Of a DNA stretch of 64,000 bases, positions 47,865-59,700 are shown piece after piece. The translations under genes and the position numbers were made by a program. A model generated the notes under the pieces. That model worked only from the letters and a program-made list of their open reading frames with translations, did not search any database and was not told the DNA's origin. Position 1 is the stretch's first letter; every line of letters begins with the position of its first letter. Origin of the DNA: Asterochloris sp. CNOR1 (Eukaryota > Chlorophyta > Trebouxiophyceae > Trebouxiales > Trebouxiaceae). The stretch spans positions 1,364,001 to 1,428,000 of the forward strand of contig OZ017758.1 of NCBI GenBank assembly GCA_963969365.1. Reading direction: 5' to 3'.

Positions 47865-50800
47865 ATGGATCGCCGCAGACACCAAGAGTCTCATGATTTC
47901 ACAGCCAAGTGTGCAATAATGTGGACCAGCCTTCAGTTGCTGGGCCTGAATGCTGCAAAGGTGGCAAAGGAATATGATGCAGTTGATCTCGGCAGTGACA
48001 TGTTTCGGCGGACAAACAGCAAAGGAATGGAGGTGGTGTTGCATTTCCTGTTTGTGGCGCTGAAGGGCGAGGCCCAGACTAGGAGGGTGAGTGCATGGTA
48101 CCGAAGCGGCATGTTCAATTCGGGTTTCCAGCAAGCGTCATGACTGCAAGCTGCAGGACCTCAAGGGCTGCTGGCCAATCAAGGACACTCGCCAGCAGAA
48201 GGAGTACAGGAAGGTGAGCTGCAACTGCTTCGGACAGCATGCACAGGGCAAGCATGAATTCCAGCACTCCATCCAGTTGCCTCATCTGCCAAGACTTGTT
48301 TGTCTGATGTGCAGGTTGTCCAGCAGCTGCTCAATGAGCTAGCACAAGAGGAGAAGGTGCCCCGCAGGCTGGTGGCAGCCTCACAGTCAATGTTTCAGAC
48401 GGCTGCAGGCTCCAGGTACAAACGAGACTACCACCATCTCACACAAGAGCAGTTGCACGCTTAGCAGTCTGCTCCTCACCAGTTGATGCTATGACAGACA
48501 GAGCGCATCTTTTGCTGGTACTTGGACTGCTTTTCGACAAATGCTCGCAGCTGTGCTTCTGGAGCACATCATCTTTGCAGGTTCGGTGAATGCTTGTGTG
48601 TGCAGGCTGGTGGAGCTGCTGTGCCACCTCTCCTGCCATGCCCTGGCTGAACGCATGCACAAGCAGCATCCAGAGGACTGCGCAGCCCTGCTGCTGAGGT
48701 GTATGCCTTCCCAGGTATGCTGACGGGTGCCGGAGCATAGAGCCCGTTTGGTCCTGCATGCTGCATGCATGTCGCATGGCGCTGAATGTGTGCTTGCTGG
48801 TGCTGACATTGCATGGTTGGCTCAACATCCAAGCAGGGGTCCTGAGGCTGCATGACATATGACAGCACATGCGCATGTTGGTGACCCAGTAGCAGCTTGC
48901 TTTTGTCGACTGGCAGGTTGCTGCTGCAGGAGACTCCTGTGCTGCCAAATGAAGAGGCTGTGCTGTTGCGGGTGGCCAGGGCGCAGGTCCGACTGCAGGG
49001 CCGCTGCCTCTTGGAGCAGGCCAGCCAGTACAGCGCCATGCAGGTCAGAATGGCAGCACATCAAAGCATACTGCGCAGGATCCCTGCGCTTGACTATGAG
49101 GCCACCAGTCCAGTCCAGCAGGGCTGCCTTTGCAGGCAGCCTCTTGGGCAGAGACGTCCTCTTGCGCAGCAGGCCAAGGGGGGCATGCCTCAAGTATGAC
49201 GTCCAGGACTGGGCTGCATGCCTGGAGGTGTTGGGGTGTCTCAGTGAGAAACCCTGCATGTTTGGTGCAGGCAGAATGGCAGCTGGGCGCCACTCGCCTG
49301 ACTCAGCACTTCCGCAGCCTGCAGTCCCGGCGTCAGCAGCTGGAGGCTGAGCTGGCCGCCAGCAGCAGCAGCAGCCAGGCTCACCAGGCGGAGGGTGCAG
49401 TGGAGGCAGTGCCGCTGCAGAGGATGAAGGAGCTGTGGGCATCCCTCCAGGTGGCTTGAACACGTAGCAAGATGTCCTAATTTGCTGCGCAGGCGGTACC
49501 GCTGCAGCAGCTGAAGGGCTGATGGCAGCTTCCGTAGCAGCAGGTCTACAGATGGGTCTTTCACATCATGGTCTGCGGCTTTCGGGCTGTTGCTGTTTCT
49601 TTCAAGGTGCGGCACATCATATCACCAGCAGAGGAGGCAGAAGGGAGGCAGCAGCCATTCAGACCACTGCAGTGAAGAAATGGCTCCAGCATCAAGCCCG
49701 CCCTGGCAGCCCACACAGGATCCATCCAGACTCCTGCTAGTTCTGCCGATTGAGCCAACATGCCAGCAAACAGCCACATGCTGGCCTGCATCTGTGCTCC
49801 TCCTGGTTGAGGGTGCCAGCATGGGCCAGATGAGCCATGCTGGGCTGGCAGGCTCGCTTCTCTCATCACTTGCCTGCCCTGCTGCAGGCTCACCTTCAGG
49901 AATGCAGCAGCCTGCAGGAGCTGGCAGCTGTGGCCTGCAGCAGCAGCAGCCATCCTCATGCCGTTGACGGCAAGGCACTCCTGCGCATCCTGCACCCGGA
50001 ATGCAGCGGGGAAGAGCAATGCAGCCAGGGCTCTGCAGATGGGGAGCTGGTGCCTTGTGCAGGTGCACAGCCGGCAGCAGAGGCAGATGAAGCACTGCAG
50101 GCAGTGGATATCCTGGAGTTGCTTCAGGTAGCTCACCGCTACAGCATGCTGACCTGCTGGGGGAGGGACCAGGCAGATGCTGGGCGATAATGTCAGTGAC
50201 CTTTGTCATGAGCTTTTGATTGCTTGATGCCTGCTGTACAAGTGTTGGTTCAGCTGCCTTCTCGGGGATGGGACAGCACCTCATTCTGCAGCAGGTCACG
50301 GGTGCAACAAGGTGGCTTGCTGTAGACCCAGGGCTGCAGCCAGTGTGCTCAAATGCTGACTATCAACAACTCATGGCGAGGCAGCCAGCCCCTGTTCTGT
50401 CTCTGTCTCTGTCAGGCGCCACAGGGTGCGCATGCCTGCTGAATGTCTGGCAGCAACTGGGTCTGCCTGGCTCTCGCAGGGCTCTGCAAAGCATGGTGTC
50501 GCTTGAGGTCTGCCGAGCTGTTTATTGCCAGCCTGCAGTTTACCCTGTGGTTCAGGATCTCAGGGTGCAGGCTGAGGAGACTGGGCAGCATACTGCTGGC
50601 CTGGCCGGGAATGGGCTGGCAGGAGCCTGCACGCTGCTGGCTCTGTCTCCTGCTGAGGGTGGGCACCACAGTCACATTGCTGCAGCCCTGGAAGCGCAGC
50701 AGCATAGCTTGAGACAGCTGCAGCGGCTGAAAAAGGTGCTGAATGGAGAGCTGGCTGCGCTGGGTGAGGCTGCATGGCTGTCTTCCTTGCTTGCACCAGC

Positions 50801-52269
50801 ACTGCAACATGCTCCAGATGCCGAGTGCATGCTGCAGCAGGACACTCCCCATGCTCGTGCACCAACCTGAGCAGCACGGCACAGCTGCGGCTGCAAGCTG
50901 CTGGGAGGTTGACAGCTGAGCCGCTGTACCATGCTGCAGGTGCACATGAGGCAGCACTGGTGCAGCAGGTGACAGAGGCCATGCAGGCGGCAGATGCTGC
51001 TCAGGCAGAGAGCCAGCAGCAAGAGGCCATGCAGGCGGCAGATGCTGCTCAGGCAGAGAGCCAGCAGCTTGAGGCCTCTGCTGCCACACCTCAAGGCTGT
51101 CGGAGCGCAGCCAGCAAGGGGGGCCCAGCCAGCAGGCACAGGCATGGAAAGGAGAACAGCCCTGGGCTGCACCTGGTACCACCAACACCAGCAGCCATGC
51201 AGCCTCTGCAAGCTGCTGCTGCATCTGTTGCAGCCAGGGGCAGGCTGTCCCAGCCTGCACAGCATGAAACGGCAAGGCCAGGTAAGCTCTGCCCAGCCCC
51301 CTGAATTTCCTGAAGGAGCTAGCACAGCTATGCCTGCATTGCAACCTGCAGTGCACAGGTTCTCCCTGCAAAACAGCTGCAGAGCTGCAGGTGCAGGCCA
51401 GACAAGTTCTGTCTGGAGGCTGTCGCAGCATGATTGCATAGATAAACAGCTGTGCCAGCATATATGTCTAGCGTGCAGGGTTCCTCCTGCAGCAGAGCTC
51501 CAATGCTGCAGGTGCAAGCGCGCTCAAGCGCTCAGTGCAGCATGCAGCCACAGCGCGAGAGCGTCAGTGGGCACCTTCGGTTGTGAGCATGCCCGCTAAC
51601 CTGGCCATTCCCCCAAGCACTGTAAAGCCCTCAGTGCTACCCACCGCCGGTAATTACTGGCTGCCCTCTGCCATGTATTTGAGCATGGTCACGCTTTCAG
51701 TGTATGCACTTTGCAGCTGCTTGAGTGCATCAGCATCTGCAGGAACAGCTGCTTGAAAGCTTGGAGAGTGGAAAGCTGGACCCTGCTGAGGCCAGGTGGC
51801 CATTGATGTCTGCTTCACGCCGCAGGGAGGCCACTTTCACATGCACTCTTGAGTACTACAGTCAAGCGTGGGCGAGACCTCCTGGGGCCCTCGCCCATCG
51901 CTGAGGGCAGTGCAGGGGCATCTGAGGCTGCGATGCGCCAGCAGACAGACAGTCCAGAAATGGCAGCGCCACGCCGTCTTTCATACTCTGGTGCGCCTTG
52001 TCTCACCCGGCTGCATAAGCAAGGTGCTCATCGCTAACCTTAGAATTGCTGCAGGTTTTGGGTCAGAGGAGGAGTCAGCTGGTGCTGTTGGGCGGTGGCT
52101 TGGCAGCCCAGGCCAGAAGAAAGACAACCTGGCCACACCTGAGGAGGCTGCACTGACGACCCAGTGGGCAGGCAGTCGAGCACAAAGCACGGCCGCCAGC
52201 ACAGACGCTGCACCGCTTTCGGTTGCAGCATTAATGGCACGAATGCAGCGCTTGAAAAGCCGCCAGTGA
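47865..52269 (+). CDS. HAUS6: Augmin complex subunit 6 (HAUS6/AUG6)
   Basis: Augmin recruits gamma-tubulin to existing microtubules for branching nucleation in spindles. Exons supported by phase: 47865-48086, 48157-48213, 48315-48415, 48606-48698, 48917-49043, 49271-49450, 49888-50127, 50571-50763, 50940-51281, 51512-51649, 51826-51990, 52055-52269 (690 aa). The N-terminus carries HAUS6_N signatures: LQLLGLNAAK, DMFRRTNSKGMEVVLHFLF, then DLKGCWPIKDTRQQKEYRK, VVQQLLNELAQE and AAGSRLVELLCHLSCHAL. The rest is coiled coil and a disordered Ser/Ala/Pro tail ending MARMQRLKSRQ. A 48-nt in-frame duplication lies in the ninth exon. Extra exons between 49451-49887 and 50128-50570 cannot be excluded. 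The gene ends only 48 bp from the convergent CFAP119-like gene. Confidence 0.8.
50975..51070 (+). repeat. 48-nt in-frame tandem duplication in HAUS6
   Basis: Two copies, 50975-51022 and 51023-51070, each encoding EAMQAADAAQAESQQ plus Q or L. They differ only at the last bases of the unit, so the duplication is recent. Confidence 0.95.
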
Positions 52270-52317
52270 TTCATGTCTGGCAGTCAATACAATATAAGCA
52301 GTCTTCCTGGATCAGCA

Positions 52318-54267
52318 TCAGCCTGTGCTGGCCAACCTGCCTTCAAGCTCTGCAATGCGCTGTCGAAGGCCTGCTTCCTGTTTTGAGAATTGTGCTTGCA
52401 TGATGAGTTGCAATCGCTCCTGCAGCAGGCACCAAAGATGAGTGCTGTCTACCTACATGAAAATGCAAAAATTACATTCTTTGGTGACATTGATGTCGAA
52501 TGCAGTCTGACCATCTCCTTCTGAAGTGCCGCTTGCACTTTCTGCTGAATTTCGTCCGGCATGGCGTTCTCCATAGCCTCTTTCAGCAGGCGCTCCTGCT
52601 CCTCTATTGCAGCTGCAGCTGCCTCCTCTGCTGCTTTCAGATCAGCTGTCTCCTTCTGCAGGATGCGAACCAAACCATGTGTCAGGATAGCTGGACAAGT
52701 GCAGCTTGGCTGACGCCTAGCCGCACCATTTCTGTCATCACATATCTATGCTGCAGCATATGCACACAGGCCTCAGCATGGTAACGAGCCCCACCTGTAT
52801 CCTGGCTTCCTGTTCATTTCTGGTGTGCTGCTCATCGGTGACAGCCTCCACCAGCGGCGGCAATGAAGGAGGCAGCTCAACACAGTCACTGGGGTGGTAT
52901 GCTGTCACATTCATTGTGATCCTGCAGCGAGCAAGCTTTCGTGTGGTCAGGGCTTCAGCCCAAGATTGGCCTCTCAGCAGCTGTGACTCGAAGCAGGCGG
53001 CCCTGTTAGTTGCAGACAGGCGGCTGTTGTTAGAGATGAGGCTTGCCTGCTGGTGAAGGCGTACTGGTACAGCTTGAAGTGTGTAAAGTAAGTGATGAGC
53101 ATCCAGTCTGTGATCTGTCGGGCCTCCTCTAGGTTGAATATGCCCAGGCTGAAGGGGGGCCTGCATCCCACACAGGCCATGTCCCTGCTCTGAATGCACT
53201 GCGCTGGCACAGTGCACTGTCCTAAGGAGCACACTGGGGTTGTCCCAGCAAGCCAGTGAGCAGTCCCTGTGGTAGGCAATAACAGCTGACATGACACCAG
53301 GGACTCAGGAGGCTGGGCCAGGCTGCACTGGCTGTGACCATCTTAATGGCTGACACATGCTGCCAAAGACGCTGGAAGCGCGGGCCGCAGCTCACCGCTG
53401 TACGCTGTGCCGCAGCAGGACATCCTTGAACTGGGTGAAGCTCCTGTCGATGACTAGGCGCTGCTGCACAGCCTGCTGGTGCACATGCTTGACAATGGAG
53501 AATAGGGCAGATGTCTTGGCATCCGACAGCTGCCAGGCCTGCAGGAACAGCTCCGCTGGTGGTAACAAGGGGATTTATGCAGCACGCCTCATGCCTCCAG
53601 GCTGGACATGTGGAGCTTGCGTCACCTGCGCCTGGTCCAGCGTGTGCGTCATCAGGTCCAGCTGGATCGCCTGCCGCTCCTCACTGAGCCCAGATGAACC
53701 TGCACACTGTGCTATGAGGCTCCTTGCTGCCTTGCCCTCTGCTGCCCTGATGGCATGAAGCTGTTTCTGGGGCAAGTCCGTCCACACCAGAGGAGGTTGC
53801 TTTGTGGCTCCCTGCAATTTGTCAACAAGTCAGCAATGCTTCGAAAGGTAACAAAATGGTCTCACTCACCATGCAGAGCCAGTCAACATTGGTTTGCCTC
53901 AACCATCTGCAGTGTCACCGGGGCAACAGACGTGTCAACTGCCCAGGCACTGCAATTCAGGCTAGCAGCAAGTTGCTGGAACACCTCATGCAAAGAAAAC
54001 AAAGGTCTTCACGATTCGCGACTGGGGACATCACCGCACAGGAGTCTGCAGGTGAGCCGCCCGTGTCTGCAGATCACATATGACCTGAGCACTGCACGCT
54101 CTTTGGCTAACTGAGGTGTGGGGCTTGAAGCACAAGTGTTGGCCTCTCTCTGTGTGTCTGCACTGCCAGACAGCCTGGATCATATAGCTGGCCGCCGGCA
54201 CTGCGAGCTCCTCCTTTGAGCAGGTGCTCTTGCAGGGCAGTGACACCTTCCCCTCATGTCTCGCCAT
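52318..54267 (-). CDS. CFAP119: CFAP119 (CCDC189)-like cilia- and flagella-associated protein
   Basis: Exons: 54085-54267 (tentative), 53626-53811, 53396-53550, 53047-53160, 52795-52921, 52512-52655, 52318-52419; with the tentative first exon the total is 337 codons. Recognition rests on the core QFKDVLLRHSVQRPPFSLGI, then EEARQITDWML and THFKLYQYAFTSR, which follow the conserved HSVQRPPFS...FRHFKLYKYVFT stretch I recall for CCDC189, an axonemal protein of motile cilia. An upstream segment (PPLVWTDLPQKQ) and a C-terminal coiled coil (AAAAAIEEQERLLKEAM, LRQRIAELEGRL) complete it. The intron after TSR uses a GC donor. The ATG at 54267 overlaps the divergent SR-protein start by 12 bp and reads MARHEGK; a downstream start is possible. 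Confidence 0.72.
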
Positions 54268-56590
54268 GATGACAGGCCAGACTCAGGTTATGGCAGCTAC
54301 CGCAGCAACAGGGATGTCCGTGAGAGCCGCGGCTACCGCGATGACCCGCCCAGGTCTGAGCAGCTTCTTTTGGGGGTGGCGGGGTGTGGATGGCAGGGGG
54401 TGTCTGGACGGCCTGACTGTGGACACATAAAGCTTTGACGCCTGACTGTGGTTGTGGATTGGGAAGAGACGCCCGGACGCCCTGCAATCCCGCTCGGGCA
54501 CTGCGCATCCTGCCGCACTCCTGACTCGGCAGTGACAGCCACCCCAACTTGGCCCCAGCGTCTGCGAAGCAGGGGCTCCGTTCCCCACCCTAGCGGTGCC
54601 CAGAGGCCACCACCAGTGCTTGATGTAGGCGGGAGAGGCGGATCGAGCGCGACCCAGCCTGCAGGGTCTTCGTGGAGGGACTGAACCCCAGGACCAGCTG
54701 GCAGGTCAGCCCCCACACTGTGTACTCTGCCCTGTCAACTGCTGCAGTCTCTAGCTGCAGCCACTGCCGGTAAGTGTGACCCTGACATGCTCAGGATGCT
54801 TTTAAATGCAATCCTTGCAAGAGATCTTGGTCTGCTGTGTGTTTGGCGCTGCGGCGCTCACCAGAGACACGGGCCGTGATGGCATGAGGACATGAGTGCT
54901 GCTGTTGCAGGACTTGAAGGACCACATGCGCACGGGTGGCCTGGCTGTTGAGTATGTCAAGATCATGACCGACTACGATGGCCGCAGCAAGGTGCGCAAA
55001 CTCATGCAGACCAGGCTTTCGCACTTCAAGTGGGCAAGTGCTCAATTGTGGGCATGAGATGCACCAACAAGCACTTCACCCCCATCGCCAACGGGCAAGG
55101 CACAAGCCTTCAATCAGCACGAAACTCTGCCGCATCCAGGTGTTAGGACACCCACCGTCAGCCAGCACCCTGCTCCAATAATAAAGCAGCCATCAAGCGC
55201 AAGCAGCCATGTTCCAACCCACACCTTAACACCGCTGCCCCTTGACCACTGACCCTGTGCTTGCAGGGCTGCGGCCTGTGCGAATACTCCAATGTACACG
55301 ATGCAGAGACTGCTCTAGACACACTGGACAGGTCCACGCTCGCAGGTCAGCATTCCTTTCATGTTTGAATATTGCTGGACTGCAGATCAGGTCCTGCTCA
55401 AGCTGTGCTGTTGGCCTTAGTCCAAGCTGGCAGGTCAGCCTTGTCATGTGTGTGGTGTGGAACTAGGGGCTGCCTTTGAGACCTTGCCCTGGCAGCTGTC
55501 ATGCCCCAGACATTCACACTGGGCGCGGCCACTGAGCATCTTGCCTTGGCAGCCCTGCCGCCTCAAAAGAGCTGGCTTGTAGCCGTGCTAGGGACTGACT
55601 CTATGATGTTGGCAATGGCATGCCTCATGCCGGCTATAACCATGCTGGTGCAGCCTGAGCGGTGTTTTGTGAGCTTGGTGAAGCAGATAATCAGAGCAAT
55701 GCCAGTGACTGTTGTGGTTGTGTGCCAGCTGCGTGGTTGAATGAGGTGCTGTTGCACATGCCGCTGGCGAGACTCGACAAGGGGCCGGCCGCTGTTCAGG
55801 CCAGCTGGGTATTTACCTCAGCTGCTGGCCAGCTTGCATGCATACACAGCTACTAGGCCTGCTGGCTTCCTTTTTATGCTGGTCCAGTTGTCATGCATCA
55901 CAGATGCGGAGCTGACAGTCAGGCCTGACCGGGGCGCGGGAGGGGGGCGCAGCGACAGGGGCGGCTCCGACCGCGGTGGCAGCGAGCGTCGCCCAGACAG
56001 GCGCGACGACAGGGACAGGGACTATCGCAGCAGGTGTGTCACAGGAGCTGCACCTGCTTACACATTTATGTCTAATAGGGCAGGGTACTGGGCAGATAGA
56101 ACACTAGCTGCACTGGCTGTCTGGGGTCCTGTACCTCAGGTTGCCTGTGTCAGCCCACCTGCATGCTGCACTGCCGTGTAGTGGTCTGCCCAGCTGCCAT
56201 TCTCCTGTTGCAGATCTGCAGCAGACCCACCTGCTGCCTGTGAGATTGGCAAATTGTGCTTTGAACCTGGGCAATCTTCTGGTCTCAGGAACAGCAGAGA
56301 TGATGACAGAGGTTATAGCAGGCGGGACAGGGACTCCGACAGGGATGACAGATCTTACAGAAGGGAGAGGACCCCCGAGAGGTGAGTCAATTTCGTATTG
56401 CAGCTGTAACCTCACAGAGTGCTTGGGGGGTTGATCAACAATGCATCAGGGTGAAAGATTGTGGTACAAAATGTGTTTAACTGATGTCCCTCAGTGTCAA
56501 TTGTTCCTTTGCAGGGCAGCTAGGGATCGCTCCCTGAGCGGATCGCCAGACAGACGCAGCTCTAAAAGCCGCTCACCCTCACCGCCTTGA
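54256..56590 (+). CDS. SR-type splicing protein with single pseudo-RRM and RS/RD tail
   Basis: Seven exons in phase, 210 aa: 54256-54353, 54629-54704, 54911-54991, 55267-55345, 55904-56033, 56289-56381, 56515-56590. A short Arg/Asp/Ser-rich head (MSRHDDRPDSGYGSYR) is followed by one RRM-like domain: CRVFVEGLNPRTSWQDLKDH, VEYVKIMTDYDGRSKGCGL, CEYSNVHDAETALDTLDRST. The heptapeptide SWQDLKD (about residues 56-62) is the signature of the second, pseudo-RRM of SRSF1-type SR proteins, but RSKGC-EY resembles a canonical RNP1. The C-terminal 95 residues are RD/RS-rich (SDRGGSDRGG, RDDRDRDYRSR) and end KSRSPSPP. A nuclear role in pre-mRNA splicing or export is inferred. Long introns (about 560 bp at 55346-55903) hold no open exon I could add. 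Confidence 0.85.
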
Positions 56591-56770
56591 TTCAGTGTGA
56601 CTCAGTGTATCATGTCAGACAGCACATGTCAAGGCAGCACTGAGATGATTGTTTTAAGCTGCCGGGATGATATGAAGCTGTACAGACAACATGGTTTTGT
56701 TACTTTGCACACACATACATTGTGACTACCTCGGCCCTGCGGTTCTGCGTTGTGTAGCATCCAGGCAGCC

Positions 56771-59700
56771 TCACTGGGTGGCAAGAGTGAGCTTTTCCAG
56801 CTCCTTCTCAAATTGGTTTGTCCAAGCACATGGCATAGTGCGCCGCCAGTCTGGCGAGGCATATGTGATCTCTATGCCTGGCTTGTTGTTCAGAAGTAGA
56901 AGCTGCTCCACAAATTGGACAGGGAACTGGGTCGTGTCACCAGGGTAGATCATCAGCCCCAGCTTCAGCTGCAGGCAGCAGGAGTGCCGTCATACACAGT
57001 TGATGTGGAAGTGTATGCAGTCAGGCTCCTTGCTCCAACTTGGACCATTGCTTGAGCTTGTTCTGGCAGACAGTGCACCCTGCAGAGCATACTTGCAGGG
57101 CACACTTCAGACTCGACAGCTTAGGCAGCTTCTGCAATTGAGAGGCCATTCTCCTGTGCAATTCCCCCAGTCAAGGGATGACAGAGGCTACGCTGCAAAT
57201 CCTGAGAGGCGCCTGGCGCCCCACTCATGGCCCCTGCAAATGCCAAGCTTGGTGACACGCCTCGTCAGGCCTGACTTCAGAATATCCTCACCTGTCCAGG
57301 AGCGGCCCGGCACTGCGCCAGCCCCAGCAGGTTGGTCATGGTGCAGGGCTGCAGCATGTCCCCAGGGCTCATGTTGATGGCCCGCAGCACCAGCAGCTGC
57401 AGCTGCCCCAGCGCCGTCAGCGACTGCTCGATGACGACGTCCCAATCCAGCAGCAGGAGGCGCAGGTTCACAAGGCTGCCCAGACCGCAGTCCGCCAGCA
57501 GCATGGTGTGGTAGTCAATCTCCAAGCCGCACAGGGAGGTCAGCAGGTGCAGGTTCTGTGGCAGGCGGTCCAAGTCGTTGCAGCTCAGGTCCAGGTACTG
57601 CAGCAGGGCACAGACAGAGCTGGTCAGCCGTAGAGTCTAGAATTGAGTCAATTAGAGCCAGGCCGTTGAGCACAAGTCATAAGGGCCTGTGCTGCCAGCA
57701 GGCAGGAGAGGCAGTGAGCAACTGGCCAGTTGACTTGCTGCTGCTGAGAGGCAGTAAGCGGGCAACAAGGTTCCTTGCTGGTTTGCCAGGTGAGGCTGCC
57801 GCCAGGAGAGAGAGCATGTCAGATTGAGGCAGTGCTTCAGCTCATGGCGATTGTGGGCTGCCAGGCATTGTCCAGGGGCAATCTAGTGTGCAGCAGGCTG
57901 GCAGGGGTCATACCACAACATCCATGCGTGCATCCACAATGCCACTCTGCGCCAGACAGTCCAAAGCCACACAATGCCAGGCGCAGATTGCCTCACCTGC
58001 AGCCCGGTGCACTCCACCATACTGGCTGGCAGAGCTGTGTCCTCCTCGAGGGGGTTGCTGACTAGGGCCAGCTTGCGCAGATTGCGCAGCGTGCTGATCT
58101 CAGCTGGCAGGCCCTGTACGCCGCACTCCTCCAGGTGCAGGTGGACCAGGCCGGTCAGCCGGCTGACCTGCAGGCACAAAGGGCAGCCATCTGCAGGTGC
58201 ATTAGGCTGCACTTGTCAACAACCAGCGCTGGACACCTGTCAGGTGCCATCAGGCGAGTGCTGAGGGAAGAGGTGTGGGGGTTGACTGCCCTGCAGACAG
58301 CCTGTTTAGAGTGCACCAGCAACAGCAACAAGCAATGTAGATGAGTGATTCCAGATGCATCAGCCCCGCTCCACCCTGCATGTGTGTGTCTACCAGGTGC
58401 ATGCCCATGCGCAGCATGGATGAAGGGGTCTGTAAGCGGGGCACATCAGCCTTCCCATGCAGAAAACATTCCTAGGCGCCCTGAAGCCGCCTTTCTGCGT
58501 TTGTGCTGCCTCCCAGTCGGTCAAAAAGAGGCCTGCATGTGCCTGCCAGTGCTGGATGTTAAGAACTGGCTGGAGCAGAAGCGAAGCCTGAGCACTAGGC
58601 CCTGCAGATGCTCCAGCAGCTTGCGTGTGCAGAAGATGGAGCACTGGCAGCGCCTGCTCCAGACAGGTACCCACCGAGCCTGGCAGGCGCCCCAGCAGCC
58701 CAAAGCGCGACAGCCACAAGCGCTCCAGCAGCGTAAGGGAGCACAGTGCGCGAAAACCCTGCAGCACAGGTGCAGCAGCTTGAGACATGTGCAGCTGTCT
58801 GGCAGACATGCCTGGCACCTCCCCTGCAGGAAGCATGAGGCGTCAGGTCCCACATCTTGCACTGCAGCCCCAGCATATCGTCAGGCAGGTGCATATTGTC
58901 ACGCAGGTGCTAGACATGTGCAGCAGCAACATTGTGCTGCAAGCATCCCATTCCCAGCATCGGTGCAACAGCCTGCTGCCACTCAGGCCACCACCCGTGC
59001 CGTGCCGATGGTCTGCAGCTGCCATCGATGCCGCCAGTGCAGGAAAGCACACATCCTGCACCCACCTGCGCGTTGTCGCGCAGCGGTCCCGAGCCCAGAC
59101 GGCTCAGGTCCAGAGAGGTCAGTGTGGTCAGCGGCTGCAGGTGCTGGCTGATGGTGTTCATGTAGGGCTCATGCACGTCGATGGTCAGCCGCCGCAGCTG
59201 GGTCAGGGCCGCCAGGGTCCACAGGCTGCCTGCAGGGCAGTGGGTGGCCACCACCTTGGGGTGCCTTGAATAACAGGCAGAGCTGCACCCATGCAGGCGC
59301 ACGGGCTGTGGAGGGGCTCTGATGCACCCAACACTACACGCCATTCACGAGGACGGCTTCCTGCAGTGGTGCTGCTTCATGTGCCAGGACGGCCGAAGCT
59401 GTGTGCTGTGGACCAAATGTTATGAGGCTGACAGAAGGCAAGCACAACAGCAGGGCCCCAAGTGAGTGCCATGGACTTGCCAGCACCCGCTGCTGTGACC
59501 AAAGGAATCAGGCTCGTTCAGGTTGGCAGTGGTGGGCATGTGCAGACATGTGCGCTCACAGGCAAACAGCTGCAGAGCATAGGGTCTGCCTCACACATGC
59601 TTTGCAAGCAGTCTGAGCAGCACATTGTCGCAGGAACCTGAGCTTGGCAGCAGACAGACTCCAAGTCAGCAACAAACTATGCTCACCGCCGATGCGGCCT

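Noticed and set aside
49590-49670. Possible HAUS6 exon (VRHIISPAEEAEG)
   Set aside because: The only donor leaves a phase that does not match the next supported exon.
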